Below are positions 10,601 through 22,329 of a stretch of DNA of 54,104 bases, in pieces (the first letter of the stretch is position 1; each line of letters opens with the position of its first letter). The notes under the pieces are model-generated. The model saw nothing but the letters and a program-made list of their open reading frames with translations. It did no database searches and was not told the DNA's origin. The DNA comes from Syncephalis plumigaleata (taxonomy: Eukaryota; Zoopagomycota; Zoopagomycetes; Zoopagales; Piptocephalidaceae). The stretch spans positions 1-54,104 of the forward strand of contig JAIXMF010000052.1 of NCBI GenBank assembly GCA_025201365.1. The letters run 5' to 3'. A program made the position numbers and the translations under genes.

Positions 10601-13600
10601 GCGCGTCAGTTCTACGAGCTAAGAAAGGAGGAAGACAAGGCGGCTCTTTTGATTCAAACGGCTTATCGACGACATCGATGCAGCACTCGGTATCAGCAAC
10701 TACGACAAGCTACACTATGTATACAACGTCGTCGTCGTGCCACACTGTATATGCGTCAAACGAGAATGACCTACCTGCGAATGATCGGTGCTATCCAGAT
10801 GATGCAAGCTATGATACGTGGACAACAAGCACGAGCACGCCTTGCCGCAACACGTGATGCCATCGTTACTGTGCAAGCATACATACGACGATGGCATGTA
10901 CAACAACGTAATATCTGCCAACAACAGGCGGCCATTTCTGTACAAAAGATATGGCGTGGCTACTTGCAACGTCAGCAATACGGTCAAACTAGACGGGCTA
11001 CTCGCCTAATTCAACAGCAATGGCGTGCACGTCAACAAGGACGAGTGGTTCGCTATCAATTGGCGATACAGCACAACGCGGCTACAATCATTCAAAGTCA
11101 CTATCGTGGCTGGCGTACACGCTACTATTTGTCTATTTATCAACGAGCGGTACATGTTGTGGAACAGCGTCGATGGGAAACACTACAAGCACGACAGCAA
11201 CGACATGCGTATTTGCATTTGAAGCAGGCAACTATGCAAATGCAATACAAATGGCGTGCCACCTTATATGCTCGACAAATACGCAATCATTATGCAACAT
11301 GGCGATTGGCAGCCATTACAATTCAACGCTACATTCGTGGATATCAAGTACGCGCTAGACTTGAACAACTTCGCAATGCTGTTGCCACAGTGGATCAGCG
11401 TCGCCATCAATTATTGATAGCACGCCAACAGCGACATTCATTCTTACAGTTACGCTACGCGGCATTATGGCTGCAACAGCATTGGCGAGCCATTCTACGT
11501 GGTCGACAGGAGCGTGCCCACTATCTACAGCAACGATCGGCTGCCATCAAGATACAGTCGATATATAGAGGATTCGTCGTGCGACAACAACTTGCTCGCA
11601 TTCAAGCTAGTGTTCGCACCATTGAGACAATACGTCATGCTCAACTACAAGCTCGTGTGCAACGATACAATTACCTCATGCTTAGATCTGCTGCAACTGC
11701 ATTGCAACAACGTTGGCGAGCCATTCTACTGGGTCGACATGTACGTGAGCAATGGCAACTACATCGATGGGCTACACTTACCGTTCAACGATATTATCGT
11801 GGCTACATTGTTCGTCGTGAATTGACCGTACTACGTGCTAGTGTAGCAGTAATCGAAACACGTCGAACTGCTTTGTTAATGGCACGACAGCAACAGGCTA
11901 GTTATCAGGCACTTCGTCGTGCAACGATTAATGTACAACGACGACGACGATCGGCTATCGTTACCCGCCAGATACAAGTGGAATATCAAGCGGTACAACA
12001 TAGTATCATTTCCATTCAGTCATTGGTACGTGGTCATCTAGCACGAGAATCTACCCGACAACAAAAGGCGGCCATTTGTATTCAATCAATCTATCGTGGC
12101 TATCATCAACAAATGGTATTCCAACAATTACGACATATTACAATACAGATACAGCATCGACGACGTGCTACATTAATTGCACGCTCTGTACAGGCGACAT
12201 ATCAACAGCTACGTCAGGCAGCATTAACTATACAAGCACGATGGAGAGCACGTCAATTGGGACAGACTATTCGTCAGGATTACTTGGCAATCAAGCAGTC
12301 TATCAATCGAGTGCAAGCATTGATTCGTGGCTATCATGCACGTCGTAGAACTGAACTGGAACGAGCGAAGCAAGCATTTATCGTTCAATTGCAAGCCATC
12401 AGTCGAGGCTATCAAGCACGTCTTGCACTGAAACAACAGCAACAAGCAGCAACGTGTATAGCCGCTTTCTACCGAGGATACGTGCAACGTCGAGCATATT
12501 TGTCGCTGCAACGTCTAGTGCTTGACATTCAAACCTGTTACCGTGCTCAGTCTGCTCGTGATCGCTACCGTGAAATGGTACGACAACGAGAGGAGCGGTG
12601 TAAAGCCATTGGCGTGTACATTCGCACACAAAATGCCGCTCGACTTATTCAACGTGTTTATCGTCGTCGTTTGCAAGCAGCCCAACTAGCACGAATCCGA
12701 GCACGACAAGAGCAGGCAGCAGCACGTATCATACAATTCCATGCACGTGGCTGGATAGCACGTCTACGTCATATACGCTTAATGAAGGCGATCTACGCTT
12801 TCCAATCATTGTGGCGTGGCTATCTCGTACGCAAGGAGACATCACGTCAAGTACGCATTGCACGTGCACGTATAGCGAAGGCCAATGCTCAAGCGCAAGA
12901 GCATATGCGTCTGGCCAATCGTACAACCGTGGCCATCGATATCATTCTAGGTAGTCGACGTCTTACCGATGTCATTAACGCGTGTATGCATTTGGGTAAG
13001 TTGATCGGTATTTGCATGGATAATGACATCACTAACATATATATGTAATTATCATTACAATAGAGGTGGTCACTCGTTGGTCACGCGAATGTCGTTTCCG
13101 TCTACTTGAACATAATGTCGTGGGTGTGATGCTATCCACCATGAGTTCATGCAACCAAAGTGCTCCCCATAAAAAGTTGCTCATCCATGCTTGTCGCACG
13201 TTACAACATCTAGCCACTGATCCTCGTTGTATGACCACTGTACTACCAAATCCTGCTGCAGTTGATGTGATGATTGATCTACTGAAAACGTATCATCGCA
13301 AGAGTGAAGATGCCGATCTATTCAAGTGTATTGCTCATATCTTCCTACTAATTACCTGTGAACCACAATGCTGCAGGGTAAGTAACGAGTAGCTTGTCAC
13401 GAATGATGCTAACAATGACATGTAGCCTATACTTAACACGCTACATTCTGTTAAACGAATGAACGAGGTCCACGCTCTAGCCAAGAAACGTTTGGATAAA
13501 GACATGGCCTCTACACCACATGCAACGGGCGAGAAGCGAATACAGCTAAAGAAGCAGGCCAAAGCACTTGACATGCTTGGTACAGCCATCGGTACATTGA

Positions 13601-13623
13601 AGGATTTAATGTCCAACAATTAG
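7680..13623 (+). CDS. ASPM: ASPM/Asp orthologue: spindle-pole protein with two CH domains and a long IQ array
   Basis: Asp/ASPM proteins sit at microtubule minus ends at spindle poles and bind calmodulin or myosin light chains through IQ motifs. Twelve exons join in frame to 1757 residues: 7680-7865, 7942-8358, 8422-8619, 8680-8847, 8901-9134, 9195-9488, 9548-9751, 9808-9982, 10043-10149, 10217-12995, 13064-13377, 13426-13623. Residues 190-470 hold the conserved pre-CH block and first CH domain (LAVDLRDGIRIARLIEL, GRIKPEDIVDGHRKNTLEMLW). Residues 505-655 hold the second (DGSVFCYLIGHYHP, SPDEKVVITYVSYLC). Residues 662-1570 are some 35 IQ-like motifs, nearly all in one exon. The C-terminus (LEVVTRWS ... 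LSTMSSCNQSAPHKKLL) matches the helical-repeat end of ASPM. The N-terminal ASH domain of animal ASPM is absent from this model. All eleven acceptors end in TAG. Confidence 0.93.
11090..12310 (+). repeat. 231-base super-repeat encoding triple IQ motifs in ASPM
   Basis: Four consecutive units of exactly 77 codons start at 11090, 11321, 11552 and 11783. A fifth with the same 23+27+27-residue spacing starts at 12080 after a 66-base spacer. Each unit carries a classic IQ motif (IQxxYRGY type), a degenerate one in which Gln is usually Glu or Asp (VEQRR, VDQRR, IETIR, IETRR), and a third of the form LQQxWRAxLxGR. Identity between units is moderate at protein level and weaker in DNA, so the duplications are not recent. 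Confidence 0.9.
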
Positions 13624-13773
13624 TAGTAGTAATCTTTATTGTTTAACATGTTTCACTGTTTCTTTGTCTTCTTTGTTGTTAATAAACTATTTCCTATGTC
13701 TTTATAAACATGATAAATTGTAATTACGTAATTTGAAATAGATTATATTTACTTATATTGCAGAATAAGATAA

Positions 13774-15949
13774 CTAGACACGCTCAGGTTTCACCATCAA
13801 TTTGTTACCATTAGGACGTACGGTAAACCATACAACTGGGCGCATATCATTCTTGGATGAAGCGGTGAACTTGAAGTTACGCACCAATTCCACAACTGCT
13901 AAACGAATCTCCATCCATGCCAGACTAAATAGGAAGCATTAGTATTATTTGTTTATAATCAACTATCTTGCTCTTTCTAGTTACCTGCGTCCAATGCATG
14001 CTCGTGGACCAATCGAGAATGGAATAAAATGATGCTTCATTTCATTCAATTTCTCTGGTGTAGTAAACCAACGATCAGGTTTGAATAGTTCCGGTTCAGG
14101 ATAGACCTTTTCATTGTAATGAATTGCATTCAACGATGAAGATACCGTAGTCTATGATCAAATTAAGGAGATGTATATACAATAATGATGATGAATTAGC
14201 TGCTAGTATTCACTACTATTGTTATTACTGTTATTACTTACACCGGCTGGTAGGAAGTGTCCACCTAGTGTGATGCCATCTTTAGGTATGGTACGTGACA
14301 TACCAAATGGTACAATAGCACGTAACCGCAATGATTCACGTATTACAGCATCAAGGTATGGCAATGATTGTACGGCATCATGTGTTGCATTAACACTGAT
14401 ATCTGGATAAATGGTGGCAATCTCATCGCGTAATCGTTCCATACATTCAGGATGTTCTATCAGTAGATGCATAGTCCTAACGAAATGATAATTAATATAT
14501 AGATGATACAATAAACAATGAGTAACTTACCACGTAATAGTGAGTGCAGTAGTATCAGTACCGGCAATCCTGAATAATATAGTTAATAAAAATGAATAGA
14601 CAATGCTCATTACTGATTAGTATCATTACATTAATATAATGGCCTGGGATATGAGATCTTGATCTGACATGGTGGCACCGGTCTCGTCATCCACTGCATT
14701 AATCAATTGTTGTAGGGTATCCATCCTATCGGTATTGCCCGATTTACGTCTATTCTCTATGGTATCTTTGGCAAACTAGTAATATCATTGATTAGTGTGA
14801 GAGAAAAAGTCATAATCGCCTAGTTACTGTACCTTGAGAAGTTCATCTGTTAATCTTGCCTTCTCATATGATAAACTTGTATGGAATAGACGACCCATTA
14901 ATAGTTTCTATATAGAAAAGAATAATGTCAACTTGTATGTATAACCAGATGAATGATCGTGTAGACTTACTCTAAATCCTAGACTAATCGTTGCATTCAT
15001 CCATTCCACAATGGGAACATGATCATCGGACTCGGCTAGTAGATTAAACGATCTACCGAATGCTACTTCACCAATGACATCCTATTTGTAATAGTAGCAA
15101 TTAGTCATGATCATAACATGAACGAGCATCACGTACAAAAGTCATGTAATTAAGCAATTGCATCAGGTCGACGTATTCACCGGCATCGGCGCGTTTACCC
15201 ACACGCTCAATAAGACGAGTCACACCACTATCGTAGATCATTGGTTCCAGTTTATCAAGTGCACTTGGTGAAAAAGCAGGTAACATTAATCGTTTCTACA
15301 TAAGATCATTTAGCGTATACAATAAATAGTTTGATAGTATGTCAAGCGGATTAGTTACCTGCATCTTGTGGTATTCAACATTTCTAAACAATAGCATCAA
15401 TCTAGTTAGTATTATAATTACTCATAGGATTGTATCATCTCATTGACATCACCTTGTAGCAAATAGATTGTCGCCCACCAGTTTGAAGGCATCAAATATC
15501 TCACTTTTACCGTATTGATGCGATCCTTGAATCTTTCGTACCATATGGATATCGGATATCCACACGGTAGTTGGACCTAATGATGACGTATTACGTATAT
15601 AATTAATTCATATCAACATGTATACGCGAATGACGTAGTCTCTGCCTACCTGTACGTACGATAGGCCCGTACTTTTTATGAATGGCAACAACCATATAGG
15701 GGTCCTTGATGAACATACGCCTAAATGTAATATTGAAAATGGCCACGATACTCGAGCGTGGACCTGGCAGTTTACGCAATGGATTGGTGAATTCATACTT
15801 GATAACCTATCGCGATATCTATTAGTTCAACGTGTCTATCCTCATTAAGCGTAGCTTACCCTATCAATGATGTAGAGTAGTGTGGCCAATGCACCAATAC
15901 GCCACCAAGGTGCACTAGTAAGCAGTGATACCAAATTTGTTGATGTCAT
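13774..15949 (-). CDS. Cytochrome P450 monooxygenase, microsomal type
   Basis: Heme-thiolate monooxygenase, probably anchored in the ER by the N-terminal hydrophobic helix (ALATLLYIID) followed by a proline-rich hinge (LRKLPGP). Twelve exons join in frame to 492 residues: 15949-15860, 15806-15650, 15576-15453, 15383-15359, 15295-15137, 15081-14971, 14907-14833, 14775-14630, 14569-14531, 14476-14242, 14151-13985, 13924-13774. All family signatures are intact: the I-helix AGTDTT (residues 298-303), ExxR as ESLR, FKPDRW, and the heme loop FSIGPRACIG with ligand Cys near residue 439. Exon 4 is only 25 bases and is confirmed by frame (R-N-V-E-Y-H-K-M-Q). The substrate cannot be predicted, and no biosynthetic cluster surrounds it: ASPM converges on its 3' end and VPS36 lies upstream. 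Confidence 0.93.
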
Positions 15950-16253
15950 AGTTAGTTAAAGTAGAGAACAGGACAAGATAAGACGAGACAAGACGAGATA
16001 TGATCAATTGGTAGAATAACAAAGGTGAATCATTTACTTGACAAAAGTATGGTCGGCAGTTATTTTATTCATTTGCCGATACTTTCATCCAATAAGCATG
16101 CAGCAATGATGTCATGTAACAAGCACGGATCATTCGTTGTGCTTATTATGGAATAGTTGAGTTGTGATTACAGTGCACATGTTTGCAATTAGTTCAATGG
16201 TTTAATAATGAGGTTGGCATCATGTTATCATTTATTACACTTTGATAATAGTA
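15950..16253. other. Short intergenic region upstream of the P450
   Basis: About 300 AT-rich bases between the P450 start and the VPS36 stop, both on the - strand. It includes a repeated AAGACGAGA-like purine stretch near 15975-16000. Presumably the P450 promoter; nothing else seen. Confidence 0.5.
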
Positions 16254-18533
16254 TCAGCTGCTAATCTCATCACTTCTGTTAAAGTACCATGCACATGATA
16301 GTATATGATTAGCGTAGAATCTTAGTGTATGTACAGTTTCCTCACGACAAATAGATCCTAGTTTTTCAGCAATCTATCATGGTCTAGTTAGTTAGTTATC
16401 ATTATTATGACAGGTAAACGGTGAATGACATACTAGTAGTTGTTCAATGGCTAATGTGGGTGATATCTCCAATGATCGTGCCAATTCGACACCTGATACT
16501 GATCCATGTTCAGTGATCTCGGATAGAATACGACTAGCAATGGCTTCATCATTCTGATCAGGTAATAAGAGGAGGGAAAACGTCAAATGATATATACTTG
16601 TTTAGATAATCTACAATATATATATACAATTACAACTAAAGGATATCAGGCTCAACTGCTAACAATCCACTGGAGAATTGTCGAACACGTATTGGTAGTT
16701 GCATGGTATCGCATAAATGACAAGCCTTACGTAAATCTTGTGGAGATACCAATTCTAATAGTTAATTAGACATGGGTATTCAGTAATTATTAATGTATAT
16801 TGCATCATTGTATATGTGTTACTTACCAACACCACGAGCACGATTGAATAGACAGTAAGCATCGGGTAATGCAATCATACCACTCTTGGTATTTAATACG
16901 GGGATCATGAAACCGGCAAATTCACGAGCCAACTCTTCATAATAAGAGTCACCGGCCATGTCTCTATTGATGTGCTCATTTTATTATGCATATCATTCAA
17001 TCCTTGTTATTCACTCTTACTTTGTAACTGGATTATGAATATCTAACTGGGTTAACAAAGATGCCAATGTCACTTGACCATTATTATCAACATTCGGTGA
17101 TGGCGATGATGATGATGATGATGATGACTCTAGCTTTCCCGTAATTGATTCTGCCAATGATACCTATATACATATGTGATTAGTATACATATAAATGCCA
17201 ACTATAAATTGCCTATACCAATTCTGATGCTTTTGTCATCAAGGTGTTCAAGTCTGCAAATGCATCCGATAATGTCTTCTCTGTAGTTTGATCGTGTAAA
17301 TCTATCTTTTGCAGGATCTTACCTACAAATTGATAGTCGGTTAAATGAGAACTATATGTACTGCACATAGACTTACTAATACCACCTGATCGATCCATAT
17401 CGGATGTAGCATTCTCCTGTTCCTGTTCCTATCAATGACGCATTAACTATATTATATACGAGGAGTAAATAGTTAATAGGCTTACATTCAATGCTCTATC
17501 AGCAAGTAGTTTACTTAGTGCACCCATAAACTCGGGTTGTCCACCCCTTCGGAATGACAACTTAATACTAGAGATACCAGTTTCATTGGGTAATCGTACA
17601 GATTGTTTATCTCTCGATGCACTTGTCATAGTTGTGCTATCATTAAATAACATTGTTTCGCATAGTTCGCATTGCATCATACTAATATGATTTAGAAATG
17701 TACAAGCTGGACAAGCTATGCCATCTAATACTTCAAATGAATCCATAGCTGATGCTTCATTCGGTTCTACCATGCCTTCTGTAGTAGTTGTCTGATCATT
17801 TATCATTCGATTAATGGTACCGCATAAACGACATTTGTTGCTGTTGCCGTCGTTGTTGTTGCTAGTATTCGGACAAGAGCAAACACTGCATATCCATTCA
17901 TTATTGTCAGCTACTAATAGATTAGTAGTAGTAGTAGGCAATGATCTACCATCCATGCCAGTATTATGAGCAGTTGTATTGCTGTGTTGACTAGCTAATG
18001 AATTACTATGATCATTCTTGAGAAGATGAATAGTAATCTTTGGTGATGAATTAATAAAACCTGACTAGTATAATAGATATATATATATAATGATGAATAA
18101 GTATCTACAAACAGCATTGCTAATGCTACTACACTTACAAATCCATCTATACGCTCTATATGTGCTAATGATAATGCAAATCGTTTGTTGAGTGGACGTT
18201 GAATATCAATATAAACAATCCGTTGACTAGTCAAATACACGATACCGTCGTCGAAATCTTGACAACGCACTTTACTATGTCATAGAAGACAAGAGAGCGA
18301 ATAATAACAACAATGTCAACTAATATGCAACGTGTCGCTTATTAAACTAACCCGAGATAAAGTCCTACATTACGCTTCATCAACAGTATAGACTCGCCTG
18401 GAAGTGTAGCAAACCCTTCATAGTCGTCATCGTTCAAGGACGGTGGGAGTACTTGAAAGTAGAACGATACCGGTGGTGGTGCTATGCTAGACGTGGGAGT
18501 GGAAGCAGAAGCAAAAGTAGCTAGTGAGGACAT
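16254..18533 (-). CDS. VPS36: ESCRT-II subunit Vps36 with two NZF zinc fingers in its GLUE domain
   Basis: Vps36 binds ubiquitin and phosphoinositide and recruits ESCRT-II to endosomes for sorting into multivesicular bodies. Ten exons: 18533-18352, 18274-18139, 18064-17486, 17428-17377, 17322-17219, 17163-17021, 16963-16827, 16754-16657, 16553-16434, 16373-16254; about 556 residues. The GLUE domain begins with SILLMKRNVGLYLG and GIVYLTSQRIVYID and resumes at SIKLSFRRGGQPEF. Inserted in it are two zinc fingers: Cys165/168/184/187 (with a long loop) and Cys224/227/238/241 in the exact C-x2-C-x10-C-x2-C NZF pattern with T-F-x-N. The EAP45 winged-helix part follows, ending AEKLGSICREETVHTLRFY. 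The junction between exons 8 and 9 is the weakest: an in-frame TAG forces a GTTGAG donor at 16656. A GAT run in exon 6 encodes polyserine. Confidence 0.92.
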
Positions 18534-18736
18534 GCATAAAACGAATAGACAAGCAAATAACGAGCAAGTAAACAAGTGAGCAAGTAAGCAAACAGAGTAA
18601 TAGGAAAAAGTGCTGTCCTCTCACTATCAATCATTTACCTATGGGACATGATTGTTGACGTAATAGCGATAACTACCACACCTATAGCTTTCCTTTCCTT
18701 TATCCTGTTCCATACACATCCTACACTGTTTACACT
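18534..18736. promoter_or_regulatory. Bidirectional promoter of VPS36 and PLAA
   Basis: Only 203 bases separate the two ATG codons, which face opposite directions. The VPS36 side is rich in AAGCAAGC-like words; the PLAA side carries a CTTTCC tract (about 18686-18705) before the ATG at 18737. No specific factor site can be named. Confidence 0.6.
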
Positions 18737-21700
18737 ATGACATCACAAGAAACCACACCGTTCCAACTGTCGGCGTCATTGACTGGACATGAAGACGACG
18801 TGAGTGACACTACTGTACAAGCTAAAGTCACTATTGTACTAATAACCAGTTAGGTGCGAGCGATAACAGTGGCCAACGACACGGTAATCTATTCTGCTTC
18901 ACGCGACAAGACCGTACGTAGCTGGACACGCTCCAATAAGGGCAAGGACACGGAAGAGTTCAAGGAAGGCGATATCTACCTTGGACATGCAGGCTTTGTC
19001 AATGCCATTACCTATATACCTCCCTCTAATGAGAACCCAAAGGGTATGTCCATACATAGCTAGTAACAGGATAACGAGGAATACTGATATCCTACTCTAA
19101 CATATGAACAATAATAATATATACAGGTCTCGTGGTTAGTGGTAGTAGTGACAAGACCATTCATATCTATGATCCGGATAAGCATGCTGAACCTATCTTC
19201 ACGCTAGTTGGTCATTCGGATAATGTGTGCGCCCTACATGTATCATCGTTGAATATCATTGTAAGCGGATCATGGGACTGGTAGGAATAACGAGATATGA
19301 TGAGTGAATGATATGCTATAAACTAATTCATTTGCGCTATTTCTTCTTCGATAATAGCACGGCTAAAGTATGGGAGAATTGGCAGTGTAGCTGGACGCTT
19401 GAAGGACATAATCAAGCAGTATGGGCGGTACTAGCACTTGATGATGGATCTATCGTCACTGGTAATATTCTAGGAATATTAAATGACGACGTGTAATAAC
19501 TAACTAAATGTCTATTCTAGGATCGGCTGATAAAACAATTCGTCGTTGGCGAGATGGACGCTGTGTTGCTACACTACAAGGACATCAAGATTGCGTACGT
19601 GGTCTTGCCGTGGTGCCTAACATTGGCTTCTTGTCCTGCAGTAATGACAGGTAAGAAATGAATAAGCTATTTGTCAATAATTGTAATGATAATAGCTAAT
19701 CCGATTATTAGTACACTACGATTATGGTCATTGAATGGAGAATGTCTACGTGAACTATCAGGCCATACATCATTTGTATACTCCATAGCTGTATTACCTA
19801 CTGGTGAATTTGTTTCATCTGGTGAAGATCGATCAGTACGCGTTTGGAAGGGTAAGCGAATCAATTACTATTATTGCTAATAATGTAGCTAATTGGCGAG
19901 TAAATAGATAAGGAATGCGTACAAGTAATCATGCATCCATGTGTTTCCGTATGGACTGTGGCTGCTCTACCAAATGGTGATTTTGTCTCGGGTGGCAGTG
20001 ATAATACTGTACGTGTATTCACTCGCTCACATGAAAGAGTCGCCAATGATACCATACTGGAAGTAAGTATACATGTAGTACTATTTAGTATACTAATCAA
20101 TACTTGTCTGTATAGCAATATAATGAGTTATTGGCATCACAAGCAATTCCTTCGTAAGTATCGACTATAGTATGCTAGTAATGAAATTAACAACCATGCA
20201 TAGCAATCAAGTAGGTGATGTAGATAAAAATAAGCTCCCAGGTTTAGAAGCACTTCAACAACCAGGTTAGTGAATAAACTAGTAGAATTAGTAACAAGCT
20301 ACTTACTCGTATCTACTAATAGGAAAGAAAGATCAGCAAGTTATTATGGTTCGTTCTGGTGACAAGGTAGAAGCACATCAGGTGAGTATCAATGAACAAT
20401 AAACATACACGAATGACATGCTTATCTCTTACTCTTTCTCCCGTATTTATGTGTAGTGGAGTGCAAGCGAGGGTATCTGGGTAAAGATAGGCGAAGTAGT
20501 CGATGCAGTGGGCGATAAGCGAAAACAATTGTACGAAGGCAAAGAGTACGACTATGTGTTTGACGTGGATATCGGTGAAGGCGTTCCACCACTTAAACTT
20601 CCATACAACACGACTGGTAAGTACAGTGTAAATATTGGATTGATTGGATAGCATAGCTAATACCTGAATACAACAGAGAATCCTTACATGGCAGCGCAGA
20701 CCTTTATTAACAAGCATGAACTACCGCAATCGTATCTCGATGAGGTGGCTCAGTTTATTGAAAAGAATGCTGGCTTAGAGCCTACATTTACACCATCTGG
20801 ATATGGAGATCCATTCACTGGTAGCTATCAAGTTGATCAGTAAGTTACAAGTATGCTTACCGGTATATAATCATAGGTGGAAGTCGTTACATACCAGGTG
20901 GTGGACAACCACAACAAGTAAGTCATCAACAATAGTGAATGTCAACAACAATTAGAATAACCATGTAATCTAGTCAACTGTATCCACTGAACAGACAACG
21001 AAATCAGTATCAAGTACTGGTATCATTCCTACAGTATGTCATTACTCATATGTGTATATGTAATGAAAGCTAATCACGCCTAATTGCAGCATGCGATACT
21101 CGGTTTCAAACAAGCCAATCTAACCACAATCAAGGGCAAACTATTGGAATTCAATCAGGCTCATACAAATAATCCGGTAAGTTGCAGTGTTTACTATTAG
21201 CTCATCTAATCTAATACGTGATCATCTAGTTGAGTGATGAGGAGATGAGTAAGATTGAACAGATATTTGTCTATTTGGAACAACCAAGAAATCATTCAAT
21301 ATCCAAGGAGCACATCGATTTGATGGTACATTTATGCGCCAACTGGCCACAAGAACATTTATTGCCTGGTAATTCGATATGATGATATTTATTAGTTAAC
21401 TAGTTGACTAACTGTTCTAACATATGCATATAATGCTTGGTTGTAAAGTGTTGGATTTATTGCGCTTAGTTAGTCTACATACGCCATTGGCTAAACGTTT
21501 CTCTGACGATGATTCATTGCCAAGAGTGATTGCATCAGTTACCGGTCTAGTCAGATGGCAATCCGGTCAATCATTGACACCGAGCAAAGTGGAGGAAACC
21601 AATGTGATACTAAATCTTCGTTGGCTTGCCAATCTATTTGAGCCTACCGATAATCATGCAGCATTACGTGAGCATGCTTCGGAGGTATTGTACTGATTTC

Positions 21701-22329
21701 TTGTTTTATTATGTACTCTTATTGATTACATTATTGCTATTCTTAGATTATATCGGGAGTAGCAGATGTACATGAATTTAGTAATAATAAGCAAATTGCA
21801 ATTGCACAATCCACTATATTGCTAAAGTAAGTTGATGTTATAGTATTGTGTTGTACTAAATACTAACCATTATTATTGCCATTATTAGTTTCGCTGTTCT
21901 GTTCTTGTCGCATAAGAATGAAGAAATAATGCTACAATTGATTAGTGCTGCCGGACAAGTAAGTAGTATGTCAATATTTATCATTATCATTACTAATACT
22001 GTCATAGGCATTGACTAAGGTAACAGAGGATGAAGCCATCTATCGATTACTAGTGGCTATTGGCAATGTGGTAAGCAACTATGTTAATGAGCATTATCAT
22101 TTGGAATAATGGTTAATCACTGATTGTAGCTTTACATGGGAGGTACACCTCGAGAAGCAGCGGAAATACTTGGTATCGATCAGACTGTTCTATCCATCGG
22201 GAAGCAGAAACAAGGTCGATTTCAAGTGATTTGTGGTAAGTGATAGCAATATATTTATCTATATCATTATCATTGATCAACATTGTAATCCATTTGACGA
22301 TAGATGAGATCAAAACTTTGTTGAAATAG
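18737..22329 (+). CDS. DOA1: PLAA/Doa1/Ufd3: WD40 - PFU - PUL ubiquitin-binding Cdc48 cofactor
   Basis: Adaptor that binds ubiquitin and the AAA ATPase Cdc48/p97; known roles include ubiquitin homeostasis and endosomal sorting. Twenty-two exons: 18737-18799, 18854-19043, 19127-19280, 19358-19461, 19521-19650, 19712-19851, 19908-20062, 20116-20153, 20204-20265, 20323-20381, 20457-20616, 20677-20820, 20877-20917, 20974-21033, 21090-21176, 21230-21368, 21449-21684, 21747-21826, 21889-21958, 22008-22070, 22130-22235, 22304-22329; 768 residues, the usual family length. Seven WD40 blades occupy residues 1-300 ([34 protein letters not shown]). The PFU domain (about 345-455) has [11 protein letters not shown] and [17 protein letters not shown], and is followed by [12 protein letters not shown]. 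The PUL Armadillo-like domain runs from residue 501 to the end. The acceptor before exon 17 is a non-TAG AAAG. AATAAA lies at 22488. Confidence 0.95.

Noticed and set aside
20821-20876. Reading through PLAA intron 12 as coding ([11 protein letters not shown])
   Set aside because: Removing the 56-base intron yields [12 protein letters not shown], the conserved sequence after the PFU domain; read-through breaks the frame.
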